Below are positions 61,926 to 64,000 of a stretch of 64,000 nucleotides of DNA, one piece after another. Positions within the stretch are counted from its first letter, which is position 1; each line of letters opens with the position of its first letter. The notes below the pieces were generated by a model, which saw only the letters and a program-made list of their open reading frames with translations, searched no databases and had not been told where the DNA came from. The stretch is from Clostridia bacterium. Its GTDB lineage: Bacteria; Bacillota; Clostridia; Lachnospirales; Lachnospiraceae. The stretch covers positions 1-64,000 of the forward strand of contig SAAH01000007.1 of NCBI GenBank assembly GCA_009929525.1, in the 5' to 3' direction. Both the position numbers and the translations under genes were made by a program.

Positions 61926-63332
61926 ATGAACGAACTAACCATATCCTTGACCCCCAAAAAGGGTCATCCCATGTACGAACAAATCTATAATTATATAAGA
62001 GATGAAATCCAAAAAGGCAGCATAAAAGCAGGGGAAAAACTCCCGTCAACAAGAGCTCTGTCCGTCCATCTGGGAGTGAGCCGCAGTACGGTGGATATGG
62101 CTTATGAGCAGCTCTTGGCGGAGGGGTATATGGCATCGATCCCCTGCAAGGGCTACTATGTCTGCGAGATCGACCAGCTGTACAAACTCCCGCCGGCAAA
62201 GGCAGAGCAGGAAGAAACAAAAGAGGCAAAATCGCCCAAATATCCCTACGAATTCACCATGAATGGAATCGATAAGGATGGATTTCCCTATAATATCTGG
62301 CGAAAGATCTCGAAGAATGTGCTGAATGAGGACGATGGAACCTTATTTCAGTTGGGAGATTCCCAGGGGCAGGAATCACTGAGAAAAGAAATTGCGGTCT
62401 ATCTTCATCATGCCCGGGGAGTGAACTGTCAGGCCAACCAGATCGTGGTGGGAGCAGGAAATGATTACCTATTGCTGTTGCTTCATGTAATGCTGGGGAT
62501 GAAATGGAAGATCGCTATGGATAATCCCACCTATATTAGTGCGTACAAAGCCTTTGAGAAGATGGGATATCAGGTTTGTCCTATGGAACCGGATGATAAG
62601 GGAATGGATCCGGAACAGCTGAAATTAGGTGAGGCAAATCTGGCCTATGTGATGCCGTCCCACCAGTTTCCATTGGGGAGTGTTATGCCGATCAAGCGCC
62701 GCCAGGAGTTGCTTTCATGGGCTGCGGAAGGTGAAGATAGATACTTGATAGAAGATGATTACGACAGTGAGTTTCGATATAAAGGAAAGCCAATTCCTTC
62801 GCTGCAGGGATTTGATTCACATGACAGGGTCATATATCTTGGAACATTTTCAAGATCGCTGGCACCTGCGATCAGGATCAGTTACATGGTCCTTCCTAAG
62901 AGACTGCTAAAACAATATGAGAAACAGGCGAAGAGTTTTTCTGTGACAGTATCGAGAGTTGATCAGAAGATTCTGGAAGTATTTTTAAGGGACGGACATT
63001 TTGAACGTCATCTGAACCGGATGAGAGGAATCTATAGAGCCAAGCATGACTGCCTTTTGAATGAACTTAGAAGTATTCATGATATCTGCAGGGTGCGGGG
63101 AGAAAATGCAGGCGTTCATATTGTGATAGAAATGAAAAATGGTATGAATGAGCAGGAAGCAGTAAGACGGGCAAAAGACATGGGAGTACGTCTGTATGGC
63201 CTGTCTGATTACTGCATAAAGCCACTGGAGAAAAGAGGGATACCGACTGTTTTGATGGGATATGCAAGTTTGAAAGAGGAAGAAATAAAAGAAGCGGTAT
63301 CACGATTAAAGAAAGCCTGGTCAGGCTTTTAA
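61926..63332 (+). CDS. MocR/PdxR-type GntR regulator with aminotransferase-like domain
   Basis: GntR HTH STRALSVHLGVSRSTVDMAYEQLLAEGYM plus class I aminotransferase fold (LIEDDYDSEFRYKGKPIPSLQ). Confidence 0.93.
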   Translation: MNELTISLTPKKGHPMYEQIYNYIRDEIQKGSIKAGEKLPSTRALSVHLGVSRSTVDMAYEQLLAEGYMASIPCKGYYVCEIDQLYKLPPAKAEQEETKEAKSPKYPYEFTMNGIDKDGFPYNIWRKISKNVLNEDDGTLFQLGDSQGQESLRKEIAVYLHHARGVNCQANQIVVGAGNDYLLLLLHVMLGMKWKIAMDNPTYISAYKAFEKMGYQVCPMEPDDKGMDPEQLKLGEANLAYVMPSHQFPLGSVMPIKRRQELLSWAAEGEDRYLIEDDYDSEFRYKGKPIPSLQGFDSHDRVIYLGTFSRSLAPAIRISYMVLPKRLLKQYEKQAKSFSVTVSRVDQKILEVFLRDGHFERHLNRMRGIYRAKHDCLLNELRSIHDICRVRGENAGVHIVIEMKNGMNEQEAVRRAKDMGVRLYGLSDYCIKPLEKRGIPTVLMGYASLKEEEIKEAVSRLKKAWSGF

Positions 63333-63362
63333 AAAGAAAATAATTAATAGAAGACAAAAGAG

Positions 63363-63403
63363 AAACTGCCAAGTCATCATGAAAAATGATTTTGGCAGTT
63401 TTT
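63363..63403 (+). terminator. Intrinsic terminator after MocR gene
   Basis: AAACTGCCAAgtcatcatgaaaaatgattTTGGCAGTTTTT. Confidence 0.9.
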
Positions 63404-63414
63404 ATTTAAAATTC

Positions 63415-63480
63415 CCGTTTGTGTAGCTGTGAGTCCCGTTGGTGCAGTATACATTGTGAAAAAATACAAATCTTGATAAT
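63415..63480 (+). promoter_or_regulatory. LytTR-type direct-repeat promoter 3 (no annotated downstream gene)
   Basis: ccgtttgtgta (63415) and ccgttggtgca (63436), 21-bp period; -10 gataat at 63475. Confidence 0.7.
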
Positions 63481-63946
63481 ATGTTAAACAAAGAAGCTGA
63501 GAAATCAACAAAGAGAAATTAAACAGCCAGGCGTCAGATCGCATAAAAATATTTGTATGAGGGATGAAGAAGCAGAAATGATTTGAGTGATGGGGTGTAT
63601 TTTATGAAGTACAAAGTTATAAAGTTTGCTTGACTAACCAGGCAGTGTGCGTATAAAATAAACGTAGAATATGGCGTTCGCCATGGCAATAATCTGATAA
63701 TAGAGAGCAAATAAAAAACTTAAAAAATTAAAATAAAGCAAAGCAAGATAAAAATTCAATATTCATATTCAAATCGAAATCCTTTTCTTATTAATTGACA
63801 ATCAATTGATCATACATAAAATAAACAGTCTTATAAAATCCCTATTTCATAATGCATAAAAATAAAAAACTATTTCACAAATATTCGTTTAAACGAATGC
63901 TAAATACGATACACCTAATGATGTGGCATGCTTTGGAGGTGGTAAC

Positions 63947-64000
63947 ATGAGATATAAGACGGCAATGGAAATATCAGACTTATGGGATGTAAATATCAGA
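63947..64000 (+). CDS. Small putative DNA-binding protein, cut by window edge
   Basis: RBS ggaggtgg, ATG, MRYKTAMEISDLWDVNIR. Confidence 0.55.
   Translation, partial: MRYKTAMEISDLWDVNIR

Overview
Window from a low-GC Firmicute chromosome, Lachnospiraceae-like by gene content and protein style (inference, no search run). Most of it is ordinary: a dcw (division/cell wall) cluster (mraZ-rsmH-ftsL-PBP-PBP-mraY-murD ... ftsW-murA-ftsQ/divIB-ftsZ) interrupted by an oppositely oriented potABCD operon, plus ychF, sbcDC, helD-like, nadABC-niaR, ftsH, glnS, a GH31 glycosidase, an ilvD/edd dehydratase, two LysR genes, an rraA-ykvI-rraA cluster, a MocR regulator and three tRNAs. Main points for a second look: (1) two ~184-bp hairpin elements (4061-4244 and 53600-53782) with the same architecture and core motifs but unrelated, self-complementary arm sequences, so structure is kept while sequence changes; (2) three LytTR-type direct-repeat promoters with exact 21-bp periodicity and a -10 box about 30 bp downstream, two of them flanking a GHKL kinase/LytTR regulator pair and one in front of no annotated gene; (3) a canonical A AAA AAC slippery heptamer splitting a DUF4143 ATPase ORF; (4) a 16-codon leader peptide with mutually exclusive hairpins over the SD of a membrane protein gene; (5) a probable NiaR operator on the nadA -35 box; (6) a LytTR response regulator interrupted by a stop, a DMT transporter with an internal deletion, a MocR regulator with Arg at the expected PLP lysine, and a tRNA cluster made only of C34 isoacceptors. 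No CRISPR array, rRNA or intact transposase was recognised.
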